DNA of 64,000 bases from Adiantum capillus-veneris (lineage: Eukaryota; Streptophyta; Polypodiopsida; Polypodiales; Pteridaceae): NCBI GenBank assembly GCA_014529385.2, contig CM043963.1:94750412-94814411 (forward strand), read 5' to 3'. This document shows positions 36,443 through 45,480 of this stretch, one piece after another. Each line of letters opens with the position of its first letter. The first letter of the stretch is position 1. The position numbers and the translations under genes are program-made. The notes under the pieces were generated by a model that made no database searches, had not been told where the DNA came from, and saw only the letters and a list, made by a program, of their open reading frames with translations.

Positions 36443-37714
36443 GTGTATATGAATGCCCCTGAGGATGACTCAGATTCGATAGAGACCACGGAGACCAAAA
36501 CTGTTACTACAAAGGAAAAAGCCAGTGAGGAGGATCACGAGAGGGAATTACGACGAACACCAAAAGAGTATTCAAAGTTAAACCACTCAGTTGCGAACCC
36601 CCAAGATAAGCCACGAGAGACAAAAAAGGAGGATTGCAAGAGAAAGATTGGAACCTATCCAAACCCAACAGTGGAAATTGAACGAGTCCAACAACTGAGG
36701 GGTTTGGTGGAAGAAACTGAACGAACATTAGAACCTGAACCCAAACATATCCAGATGTCGGACACAGTGTTTCCCACACAAGTTCAACCTCACAAGAACT
36801 ACAAGCCGTTAGCTATACCCAGTATCATTCGGGAAGAGAGTGAGGGTAGGACATCTGAAAGTGGACACACACATTTCCTACTAGAGAGAATGTTTGGTGA
36901 GGGAATGCCCGACCCCCTTGAGGAAGTGGAGATTCCATCTTCACCATTCTCTTGTCAGGGTCCTACGTCCCACAAGATGCCATTAAATGTTGCCAAATTG
37001 ATGGATTTCATGTCTTCAGAAGTTAGAACCACCATCATGTCCAAACTATATAAAGACCCCGAGCTAGTCTCAGCTCTTCGAGCCTTCCTCAATGGAGAAT
37101 TACAGGCCGGATTACCACAGTTTGCACATACGAACAAACCTGACTCGGTAATGAATGATGAGGAACATTTTGCACCACCATCTGACCTAGCGGGACATGA
37201 ATCTGTAATTGAAGTACCCGTTAACAAGTTGGGGCAATACTTTGAAGGTGATGAATCTAATGCTACTCTACCAATCACTACTAAAGGATTAACTGTAAAG
37301 GGGGTACTTGACGGCGGTGCGGGAGTCAGCATGGTGACAAAGAGTTTTTGGGAGTCTATGGGGCGACCTCACTTTGAAGCCACAAGCATAGTGGTAAAAA
37401 TGGCTAATGGATCTATTGTTACGCCTATTGGAATGCTAAAGGATCTCAGAATCAAGGTCTTGGGACACAAGGTAAGGCAGACTTTCATTGTTATGGATTT
37501 TTCCAAGCATCCTATGTCATTTGAGATGATCTTAGGGCGTCCATTCATGAGGGAAGCAAAAATGGTGCATGACTGGTCCAAAAACCACGTCTACTTACAG
37601 TTCCAAGACTCTGTCATTCAAGTTGATCTTTTAAGTGGTCGAATGCATCCTCTAGGAAATAAATTCATCATTGATAATCGATCAGACACAACAATTCACT
37701 CAGCTCCATTATAG
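36443..37714 (+). CDS. Gypsy B protease region
   Basis: An open frame of 423 codons with an acidic N-terminal spacer followed by a retropepsin fold near residues 265-395. It includes VKGVLDGGAGVSMVTKSFW, a flap-like VKMANGSIVTPIGM and MILGRPFMREAKMVHDW. The catalytic triplet is D-G-G-A instead of D-S/T-G-A, so the second residue is altered but the Asp is kept. It would cut the gag-pol polyprotein. The same frame continues from gag and into pol, separated by stop codons. Confidence 0.8.
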   Translation: MYMNAPEDDSDSIETTETKTVTTKEKASEEDHERELRRTPKEYSKLNHSVANPQDKPRETKKEDCKRKIGTYPNPTVEIERVQQLRGLVEETERTLEPEPKHIQMSDTVFPTQVQPHKNYKPLAIPSIIREESEGRTSESGHTHFLLERMFGEGMPDPLEEVEIPSSPFSCQGPTSHKMPLNVAKLMDFMSSEVRTTIMSKLYKDPELVSALRAFLNGELQAGLPQFAHTNKPDSVMNDEEHFAPPSDLAGHESVIEVPVNKLGQYFEGDESNATLPITTKGLTVKGVLDGGAGVSMVTKSFWESMGRPHFEATSIVVKMANGSIVTPIGMLKDLRIKVLGHKVRQTFIVMDFSKHPMSFEMILGRPFMREAKMVHDWSKNHVYLQFQDSVIQVDLLSGRMHPLGNKFIIDNRSDTTIHSAPL

Positions 37715-38653
37715 TATTGTTACACGTGTAACGAAGACACGGATATTGGGGAGAACTCTCCTTATATGGATATCCTACCCGGAATGGCTGAGTCAGACAA
37801 TGTCGATTGGGTGCACCTAGCGGCAACTATAGATACATGGGGAGCTAGAGGAACAACCTTGGTAACACCAGATGGGGAAGAGATACCACACATTGCACCA
37901 GTAAACATGTTAGGTGTAGCGCATGTAACATCCGATGATAAGAAAGAGGCACACTTACGTGAGAGTGAAACTGATGATTCCTCAAAGGCTTCAGGCCAAT
38001 ACACATCGGAAATGGAATCTCAGGAAGAAATGGATTCAGAACCTGAGGAAACATCGAGTGAACCAAGTATAGAAACTAAACACTCAAGGCCTAGTACGAC
38101 CATCTATGGTAATTTATATGAGAGTGAAGAAAATACAAGCGAAGACCTATCAGGCGAGTCGAGTTCAAACATTTACCAAAATCAAAACCTTAACAAGAAA
38201 CAAAGGTCATATAAGAGACGACGATATCGAGAAAATGTGAGAGCTAGGATAAACAGGGAAAGATCTACTGCATAATGGCTTAGCTATCTAGGGGCATGTG
38301 ATGCTCATCGAAAGCTAGTAGACAATTGGGGTGAACATCTCCAGAGTGTCATGTGGTGCAGCCCGCGACCCATGGACCTCCCTCAATTGGAGGTTACAGA
38401 GCCGAAATTGAGTCGAACTATAAGAAGACGTCAAAACCGAGAGTTAGCTCAACAACAAAAGGAGGTAGAACTAAAAGAAAGGTCTCTGTCAGGACAAGAG
38501 CCTGCTGACTTACATACAACTCCTGAACATTTTAAATCTTATACCACGGGAGAGCGAAAGGTTGTGTATGCCAAAGCCCAACGAATACCTACCAATGGAA
38601 GCAGTGGAGTCTATGATGGTCCAGCGGTAGTTAAAGAGATAGAATTAGCATAA
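37715..38653 (+). pseudogene. Gypsy B spacer between protease and RT
   Basis: This is in frame with protease and RT but carries stops at 37712, 38273 and 38651. The sequence is acidic and serine-rich (SETDDSSKASGQYTSEMESQ), then basic (KKQRSYKRRRYRENVRA). No domain recognised. Read through, it links protease to the RT polyprotein. Confidence 0.7.
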
Positions 38654-41491
38654 CCAAGTGAGGAGTCTAAACCAGTCTTTATTGCTCAAGACCTTACCAA
38701 AACTGAAGAGGCTGTACTTAAGGAGCTCCTCAAGGAATACAAGGATATCTTTGCTTGGACATATCATGACATGAAGGGCGCTCCACCTTCTGTGGTGCAA
38801 CATACAATTCCCATGATCAACATTGCTAAAACCGTCCAACAACGACCCTATCCAATGAATCCTAAGTACGCCAAAATTGTACAAGAGGAGATTGAAAAAC
38901 TTATCCAATGTGGATTCATATACCCTATTGAGCACTCAGAATGGGTTTCTCCAATAGTCATTGTGCCAAAAAAGAATGGGAAACTAAGAGTGTGCGTGGA
39001 CCTCAAGAAAGTTAATGCAGCTACTAGGAGAGATCATTATCCCTTGCCATATTCAGAACATGTGCTTGAAAGAGTTGCGGGCAAGGAAGCTTATAGCTTT
39101 TTAGATGGGTACTCTGGTTACAATCAAATCACAATTGCATTAGAGGACCAAGCTAAAACTGCTTTTATCACAGAGTTTGGAGTGTTTGCATTTCGTGTTA
39201 TGGCTTTTGGCTTAACAAATGCCCCTGCTACATTCCAACGATTAATAAACACTACGTTTAAAGAATTTCTAAGGGAATTTTGTGAAGCTTTCCTAGACGA
39301 CCTTTGTGTTTATTCTTCTTGGGAGAAACATTTGTTATATCTACGAAAAATATTTGAAAGGTGCAGATTTTATCGCATCTCATTGAACCCTTTCAAATGC
39401 CAATTTTGGGTTAAGCATGGAGTCATTCTAGGGCATATAGTGTCCAAGAACGGGATATCCACAGATGAGAGTAAGATTAAAGCCATTGCCGATTTTCCAC
39501 CACCTACTAACTATAAAGGAGTTCAAAGATTTATGGGCCATGTTGGTTATTATCGAAGGTTTATTTTAAACTTTGCCGAGATAGCACGTCCATTGTACAA
39601 GCTTTTTATCGAGTTTCACTGGACGGAAGAATGTCATCAATCTTATGAGTTATTAAAGAAGGTCCTAACAAGTGCTCCAATCCTGCGAACACCTGATTGG
39701 AATGTACCTTTTCATGTGCATATTGATGCATCAAATTTTGCTATTGGGTGTGTTCTAGCTCAACCAGGAGAACATAAATTGGACTACCCTATTAGCTTTG
39801 CAAGTCGCCAATTAAATGATGCCGAGATGAACTACACTACTACAGAGCGTGAAGGTCTAGCTATGATTTACGCAGTAAAGAAATTTCGCTATTACCTTCT
39901 TGCTACCAAATTTGTGTTTTATGTTGATCATCAAGCATTGCTATATTTGGTAAACAAGCCATGTTCCACGGGTCGAATTACACGATGGTTGTTAATTCTT
40001 CTTGAGTTTGACTTCACCGTTGTTGTGAGGCCTGGGAGGAAACATGTCATGGCGGATCATTTATCTCGTATCCCTAATGGCGAAGCTCCTACGGGGGTTG
40101 ATGATGAATTGCCTGATACTCCTTTGTTCATTGTTGAGACAATGCCTGAATGGAGTGAAAAGATTGTTAACTTCTTAGTTAATGGTTTTCCACCCAAAGA
40201 TCTGCGAAAAGATATAGCTCGAAAATTAATCAAGGAATGCGAACCCTATTGCTTACTGGCGGGAACTCTCTATAAGAGAGGAAAAGATGATGTTCTTAGA
40301 CGCTGTGCCCGCGAGGATGAGTATTTATATATTCTACAAGAGGCACACATGGGCGTAGCTGGTGGTCACTTTTCAGGAAAGTTGACTGCCCGAAAGATCT
40401 TACAGTCAGGCTATTGGTGGCCCACTCTGTTTAAGGATGCATCACTTTTTGCAAAGGGATGTGATGAATGCCAACGCTTCAAGAAGCCACAAAGAAGTGA
40501 TAGGATGCCTCTACATCCCATCAAGGTAACCCAACCATTTGAAAAGTGGGGCTTAGACTTTGTAGGACTGATTAGTCCGGCTGCACGTAACACGCAATCA
40601 CGATATATCATTGTGGCTACCGACTATGTAACCAAATGGGCTGAAGAAAAAGCAACACGAAAGGCGGATGCAAAAACAACAGCTAAGTTCCTCTTTGAGA
40701 ACATTATCACACGTTTTGGATGCCCCTTTGAACATGTGAGTGACAACGGAACTCATTTTATAAATGAAGTAATAAAAGAACTCACATCAAACTTCATGAT
40801 ATCTCACCACAAGTCTACACCCTATTATCCCCAAGCAAATGGCCAAGCTGAGAGTACCAACAAAACTCTCATCTCCATTTTGACAAAGACAGTTGAGGCT
40901 CATCGCACTGATTGGGACCTAAAGCTTACATCAGCTTTATGGGCTTATCGTACTGCGTATAAAGTTGCTATTAATTGCACACCGTTTAAGATGGTGTATG
41001 GCCAAGAAGCAGTTATGCCATGGGAGTTTGTCATTCCTAGTCTTCGAGTAGCTTCTCAAGAAGGTTGGGATGGTAACCCCTTAGTTGAGCGATTATATAT
41101 CCTGGAAAGGCTAGATGAAGAGAGGCAATTAGCTGTGCGAAATGCTCTAGTGGAGAAGGATAGGAGAAAGAAGTGGTTTGATAGCCATTTAAAGGATAAA
41201 GACAACAAGGTTGGTGATAAAGTTCTTATGTACGGGGTACGTAATGAAAAGAAGAAATTGAAATACGCTGGTAAGGGACCATATCGAGTGTGTGAAATTA
41301 CCCCGCAAGGTACCATTCGTGTAGAGACTCTAGATGGAGTTGAAACCATTGGATTCCTTAATGGGAGTAAATTCAAAAGATATTATGATCCTCTAAGCCA
41401 GGAAGAGTTGCAAGCCATCCATCAAAAGAAGGCTGCCAAGGAACAAGCAGAGCTTAGAAAAATCCAAGCAAGAGTTGAGGCTCGAGAATGA
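38654..41491 (+). CDS. Gypsy B reverse transcriptase, RNase H and integrase
   Basis: This frame is open without interruption from 38654 (first ATG 38771, 906 codons) to a TGA at 41489. RT motifs: LRVCVDLKKVNAATRRDHYPL, FLDGYSGYNQITIA, FGLTNAPATFQRLI and the catalytic FLDDLCVYS. RNase H: HVHIDASNFAIGCVLAQ, TEREGLAMIYAVKKFRYYL, DHQALLYLV, ADHLSRIPNG. Integrase: H-H-C-C zinc motif (HMGVAGGHFSGK, CDECQRFKKP), DFVGLISP, VSDNGTHFINEV, YYPQANGQAESTNKT, so the D-D-E residues are present. It is the best-preserved retroelement enzyme block in the window. Confidence 0.95.
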   Translation, partial: PSEESKPVFIAQDLTKTEEAVLKELLKEYKDIFAWTYHDMKGAPPSVVQHTIPMINIAKTVQQRPYPMNPKYAKIVQEEIEKLIQCGFIYPIEHSEWVSPIVIVPKKNGKLRVCVDLKKVNAATRRDHYPLPYSEHVLERVAGKEAYSFLDGYSGYNQITIALEDQAKTAFITEFGVFAFRVMAFGLTNAPATFQRLINTTFKEFLREFCEAFLDDLCVYSSWEKHLLYLRKIFERCRFYRISLNPFKCQFWVKHGVILGHIVSKNGISTDESKIKAIADFPPPTNYKGVQRFMGHVGYYRRFILNFAEIARPLYKLFIEFHWTEECHQSYELLKKVLTSAPILRTPDWNVPFHVHIDASNFAIGCVLAQPGEHKLDYPISFASRQLNDAEMNYTTTEREGLAMIYAVKKFRYYLLATKFVFYVDHQALLYLVNKPCSTGRITRWLLILLEFDFTVVVRPGRKHVMADHLSRIPNGEAPTGVDDELPDTPLFIVETMPEWSEKIVNFLVNGFPPKDLRKDIARKLIKECEPYCLLAGTLYKRGKDDVLRRCAREDEYLYILQEAHMGVAGGHFSGKLTARKILQSGYWWPTLFKDASLFAKGCDECQRFKKPQRSDRMPLHPIKVTQPFEKWGLDFVGLISPAARNTQSRYIIVATDYVTKWAEEKATRKADAKTTAKFLFENIITRFGCPFEHVSDNGTHFINEVIKELTSNFMISHHKSTPYYPQANGQAESTNKTLISILTKTVEAHRTDWDLKLTSALWAYRTAYKVAINCTPFKMVYGQEAVMPWEFVIPSLRVASQEGWDGNPLVERLYILERLDEERQLAVRNALVEKDRRKKWFDSHLKDKDNKVGDKVLMYGVRNEKKKLKYAGKGPYRVCEITPQGTIRVETLDGVETIGFLNGSKFKRYYDPLSQEELQAIHQKKAAKEQAELRKIQARVEARE

Positions 41492-42781
41492 CAACAACGT
41501 CTTAGACGCCAAAGAGAGGCTAATCTGGGAATCACGCAAGCATTTTTCGAGGACACAGATGACGACTCATTAGAATCTGAGCCACCCCTACAATACCCAA
41601 TTGAGCTAAATAGCCCCTATGGGAAAGTACTATACAATGCCTTATTAGATACGAGAGCTAAACACAATTTGTTGTCCTATGGAGTTTGGTGTCAATTAGG
41701 GAAACCGACCCTATCCCCGAGTACGATGCAAGTCAAGGGCATTAATAAAAAGAAAACTACTATTCTTGGAGTCCTTCAGACCCCTCTTGTCTATGACAAT
41801 GGAAGCATAGTGCAGAGGTTTCTAGTCATGCCCGCGGGAGCTGTGGAAGGCAACGTAAACCTGGGACGCACGTGGATGTTGGCAACCAAATGCACTATTG
41901 ATTGGGATACTGGTAGTGTCACGACGCGACCACCGACTCTTACCCCTATCATTCAAGCAAAGTCACCTACGTTGCAAACTCTAGAAAAGTTGAAGGATAG
42001 CCAACATTCACAAGCCAAGTTGGTTAACTCGTCCTTGCCGGCTACCCATGAACCTAGCACTTCAACACTTGTAGTTGCCACAAGCAGTAATATTGCAAGT
42101 ACTCAACCTGCACGACCTAAGAGTACATATCAATGGGTCCCCAAGGCCTTACTTCCAACTACCTCAACCCTCCCATCCATTCCAAGAAAAAATTTCCCCG
42201 GAAAACCAAGAGTGCGCCCTAGGAGAGTCAAGACCAAATCACGATGGATTCCAAAACAACTATTAGAAGCCCAAGGCTACTATGATGGAAATGAGAAAAT
42301 TTGGGTACCTAAACGTAAAATGTGTCCTTCCCTATCGACAACAAACCCAAATGAGTCAAACAGTGTAACGCTAAAGCCAATGGCAGACCGTGGGAAGGGA
42401 AAGATCACATAATGCTACACACCTAGTCCAGAGCTAGTTTGGGCTCCAAGGCAAAACCAATTTATTCCACCTAGCTCAGGAAGGGGGGAGTTCCATGAAG
42501 CTTCTAGCTCCTCATGTAATACATCCATAGAGGTAAAAGCTTCTACACAGTCTCCATCTATAGTAGTGGACCTCCATGAAGCTACAAAAGAATCCACACC
42601 TCCTAGTGTTCAAGAATCACCTGATGAACCACTTCAAGTTCGATCCTGGGAGAGTACCTTACCACCCTTGCAACTTGACGAGGCACCTAGGGTAATAGAA
42701 AACTACTGGAAAAAATCCTCACCTATTACCAACTGGAACAATTGGTTTCAAAGGGTGACGAGCTCATTTCAAACGGTATGA
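41492..42781 (+). pseudogene. Gypsy B post-integrase retropepsin-like module and W-P-K region
   Basis: The frame continues past the integrase stop with an acidic linker, then YGKVLYNALLDTRAKHNLLSYG (a D-T-R-A triplet where a retropepsin has D-T-G-A). After VKGINKKKTTILG and FLVMPAGAV comes NLGRTWMLATKCTIDWD, which sits where I-L-G-R-x-W/P is found in proteases. Next is a W-V-P-K repeat region (YQWVPKALL, SRWIPKQLLEAQGYYDGNEK, IWVPKRK). A TAA at 42410 interrupts it, and the same frame goes on to 42781. A protease-like domain after integrase is unusual. Confidence 0.75.
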
Positions 42782-42881
42782 TCTACCCAAGGAAGGGGGG
42801 AGTGTTTGCTGACAGTCATCATTCACTTGCTTCCCTCTCAACCTTTCTCCCTGACCTCTTAATCTCCAATCTTAGGGAATG

Positions 42882-42891
42882 TATATATAAA
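42882..42891 (+). promoter_or_regulatory. TATA box ahead of the gypsy B accessory ORF
   Basis: TATATATAAA lies about 140 bp upstream of the ATG at 43029 and just after a polypurine run (42791-42800). It could give a subgenomic transcript for the accessory ORF. Confidence 0.5.
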
Positions 42892-43028
42892 GCCTTATAC
42901 TCACAAAAACAAGATAAAAAAGTAAAAGAGCAAGAGCTATAACACAAAATCATTAAAAAAAATTATGCACAAGAACACGACCCTTGTAATATTTGCACTC
43001 TAACCATCATCTATTTGCGTGTACAGAT

Positions 43029-43451
43029 ATGGCTAGTACGCTAGAGTCATCCACTCTTGCCTTGGGTGAGAGGTACCCTCGTTACTTTTCACAAATATTT
43101 CACATGGTCTTTCCAGTGCTTGCATGTGAATGGGATTTGATAGGTACGCTAGCATGTGAGAGGAATTTTGAGGAGTTAGAATGGCTGGTACGTCTCTTGA
43201 CCACGTCTGATCCATACTTAGTAGAGAGCGTTTCTCCCATTGCACAAGCCTACCCTTTTGACCAAGATGACTATAGGCGTCTAGTGACCTTCTTAGTAAA
43301 CATGGGCACCTATGATGAAGAAGAAAATTTACAGGACTACACAAATGGCACATATGGTCTCATGGATGATGACTTTGTTTATCTCGACGACGAGGATAGG
43401 GGTTTAGCCTTAGGGTTTCCCCCCAACCTCTACAATATCCTATTCCCTTGA
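43029..43451 (+). CDS. Gypsy B accessory ORF, function unknown
   Basis: A 140-residue acidic protein starting MASTLESSTLALGERYPRYF, with in-frame upstream codons but no earlier ATG. It contains an amphipathic-looking FSQIFHMVFPVLACEWDL stretch and aspartate-rich blocks (FDQDDYRRL, YLDDEDRGLAL). It has no signal peptide and no clear transmembrane segment, and I do not recognise it. It lies between the pol region and the 3' LTR, as the extra ORFs of some Athila/Tat elements do. It stands alone in an otherwise non-coding 2 kb and has a TATA box upstream. Confidence 0.6.
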   Translation: MASTLESSTLALGERYPRYFSQIFHMVFPVLACEWDLIGTLACERNFEELEWLVRLLTTSDPYLVESVSPIAQAYPFDQDDYRRLVTFLVNMGTYDEEENLQDYTNGTYGLMDDDFVYLDDEDRGLALGFPPNLYNILFP

Positions 43452-44810
43452 CTCTCTAGGGGGAGTGCAACTAATTAGGTTAGGGTTCCTTATGTTTTTT
43501 GTTGTGTTCAATAAGTGTTGGTACCTTTTCCCACTAATGTGCCTCCTGGAGGTATTCCTTTTGTTTCCTAGTGTGTACAGGAGCGTGTTGCTATTGATAG
43601 GATTTGGAACTTCATGGAACCTTTCTCTCGTTCACACTTCAGATCAAGCGCCACCATCAACACAAACAGGTGTTTCTTGTCCATTAGCATTGTCCCTTAT
43701 CTTTTTTGCATCTATGATTGTCTGCTTTGATTGTGATTGGTAGAATAATATCCAGCACATTTGCTTAGTATCAAACATTTAATTCAATGTCTTTTTTGTC
43801 ATAATCCCTTGTCTAGGTTTAAACATCAAGCAAGTCCGACTAAGCTAGTTTGATCAAGTTAGGTGTTAGAGATATTCTCTTAATACCATGGGGAATGCCT
43901 TCCTAATAATTAATGGTTACTTAGGTTCTTAATCCGATTTAGGCAGCATTGTGTGAAATGTACTAGGGCTTTCTAGTGGGCTTGACCCTATTGACCTTTA
44001 GCTTAAGTATTATAAAGGGAGTTTACTAGTGTGATGAGCTTGGGGAGGTGTATCAGTGTTATATGACCCCCCAAAGTTACAAAATTAAAATGCTGAAAAT
44101 GAACAAACAAAAAATCAAAGTGCCACAATGTAAAATCTTAAGCTGGAAGAGAAATCTCAGCTTGATTTGGTACTTCACTCACATGTATTGCCTATGGTAC
44201 TAGAGCCCCAGAGGTTCCCAGTGTGGGCACTTTTCCTTGAAAAGCAAAAAACCCAAGGCATACAAAATAAGCACACACATCAAATTGAATCACTGTGAAA
44301 AGACTTTGGGGGGTCAAAGAAAAGGTAATCAGTCAGGCGATGATTTCATGAGAAATTCCTTTTATCGTAGATTAACTACAAGGTCCTCTAGGTATAGCCT
44401 CTAGTCAGCCCTCAAACATGAAATACTTGGCTCTCGCGATTAAACAACTTAATTAACCAGAGAAAATTAAGAAGCTTACCCATGGTATTAATAGTCGATC
44501 TCTAGTGCCTTTCGACCGTTAAATTAGCGACCCCAGACTTGTTTAATTTTTTACCTTTACATCTATTTATGCATTTGATTACATTGCAATTTAATGCTTA
44601 TTGCTGACAAATTGTTTAAAATTCTGTTACCAATCAATTGTCTGCCTAAAATTGCATATGCTTTTTAATCGCTTATGAGAATGCAATTACTGTGCAATGT
44701 TGTTTGATTTTGCAGTGACTAATGAAGGCTAAGGACATTCATCTCAAATGCTCTTCCACCTCGACCAACGAGCTTCAACTCAATAGCTTCCGAGGACGGA
44801 ATCTACATCA
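43452..44810 (+). other. Gypsy B 3' untranslated region
   Basis: No gene is seen. The only long frame (43465-43743) is hydrophobic and low in similarity to anything I recognise. The region ends at the polypurine tract. Confidence 0.6.
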
Positions 44811-44820
44811 GGAAGGGGGG
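44811..44820 (+). promoter_or_regulatory. Polypurine tract of gypsy B
   Basis: GGAAGGGGGG, followed by CA and then the 3' LTR at 44823. The identical 10-mer occurs at 42480-42489, 42791-42800 and, in gypsy C, at 26723-26732. Confidence 0.85.
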
Positions 44821-44822
44821 CA

Positions 44823-45155
44823 TGTTAACCCTCACGGCTCACGGACACCCTATCACCTACGAGACGGACGTTGTAACCTACGGTGGACATTGTATTATTT
44901 ATTTGGTAGAGTCAGGTACCGGGCTTGTCGGTCCAATAGGAAAAGGGTAAGAGTGATCTCCGATGAGAGGCGCACTCTAACTGGGACATTCAAGGGATTA
45001 GCTGGCTAAGCATGGGCGCCCAAGTGTGAATGGGGTGAGCTCATATAAAAGCCAACTAAACCTAAAATTCACTTATTCTCTCATTTGTGCAATAGAAGAG
45101 TGCTCTTGCTCCATCTCCATCTCCATCTTCTTCTTCTTCAACTCCTTGTGTGTGT

Positions 45156-45240
<85 letters not shown>

Positions 45241-45475
45241 TGATCGAGCATTGCGACGGCACGACGGCGGTGAAGCGGTTGAGCGCGACATAGCGGTGTC
45301 TCCTTCTTCTTCGCGGCGAGGAATCCTCCACGGCAGGAGCATAGATCTGTGAGTGACACACCATTGCCCTCTTTTGAGCTTACTAGTTAAGCTAGTTGTG
45401 TGCTTGGAGCTGTCTATGGCTCGAAAACAGTGCTAGGCAAGGCCCTTGCTTCGACAGTGCGGCAAGGAGCGCACA
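44823..45475 (+). repeat. 3' LTR of gypsy B
   Basis: TGTTAACC...GCGCACA, 653 bp. It is 62 bp longer than the 5' LTR, mainly because of a long (GT)n(AG)n run at 45148-45238. It is followed by the target duplication ATAAG at 45476-45480. Confidence 0.95.
45148..45238. repeat. (GT)n(AG)n microsatellite inside gypsy B 3' LTR
   Basis: About 90 bp of GT then AG dinucleotides. The 5' LTR has only about 30 bp at the same place (31849-31878). Confidence 0.95.
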
Positions 45476-45480
45476 ATAAG

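Larger units (their letters stand above)
31524..45475 (+). mobile_element. Gypsy B, Athila/Tat-like Ty3/gypsy element
   Basis: LTRs at 31524-32114 and 44823-45475 (TGTTAACC...GCGCACA) lie within the duplication ATAAG. There is an exact tRNA-Asp primer site at 32119 and a polypurine tract GGAAGGGGGG at 44811. The interior holds gag with several zinc knuckles, protease, a long intact RT-RNase H-integrase frame, a second retropepsin-like module and an accessory ORF. The RT motif LDGYSGYNQI and the tRNA-Asp primer suggest the non-chromovirus Athila/Tat branch. At about 14 kb it is the longest single element here apart from its host. Confidence 0.95.

Noticed and set aside
33188-42781. Stop codons in gypsy B removed by U-to-C RNA editing
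   Set aside because: All stops are of types that such editing could reverse, but this is true of any stop codon, and the editing is known from organelles rather than nuclear transposons.
42797-43020. Solo LTR starting TGTTTGCTGACAG after a polypurine run
   Set aside because: No matching second copy, no TG...CA end and no target duplication could be found, so it is treated as promoter-like sequence of the accessory ORF.
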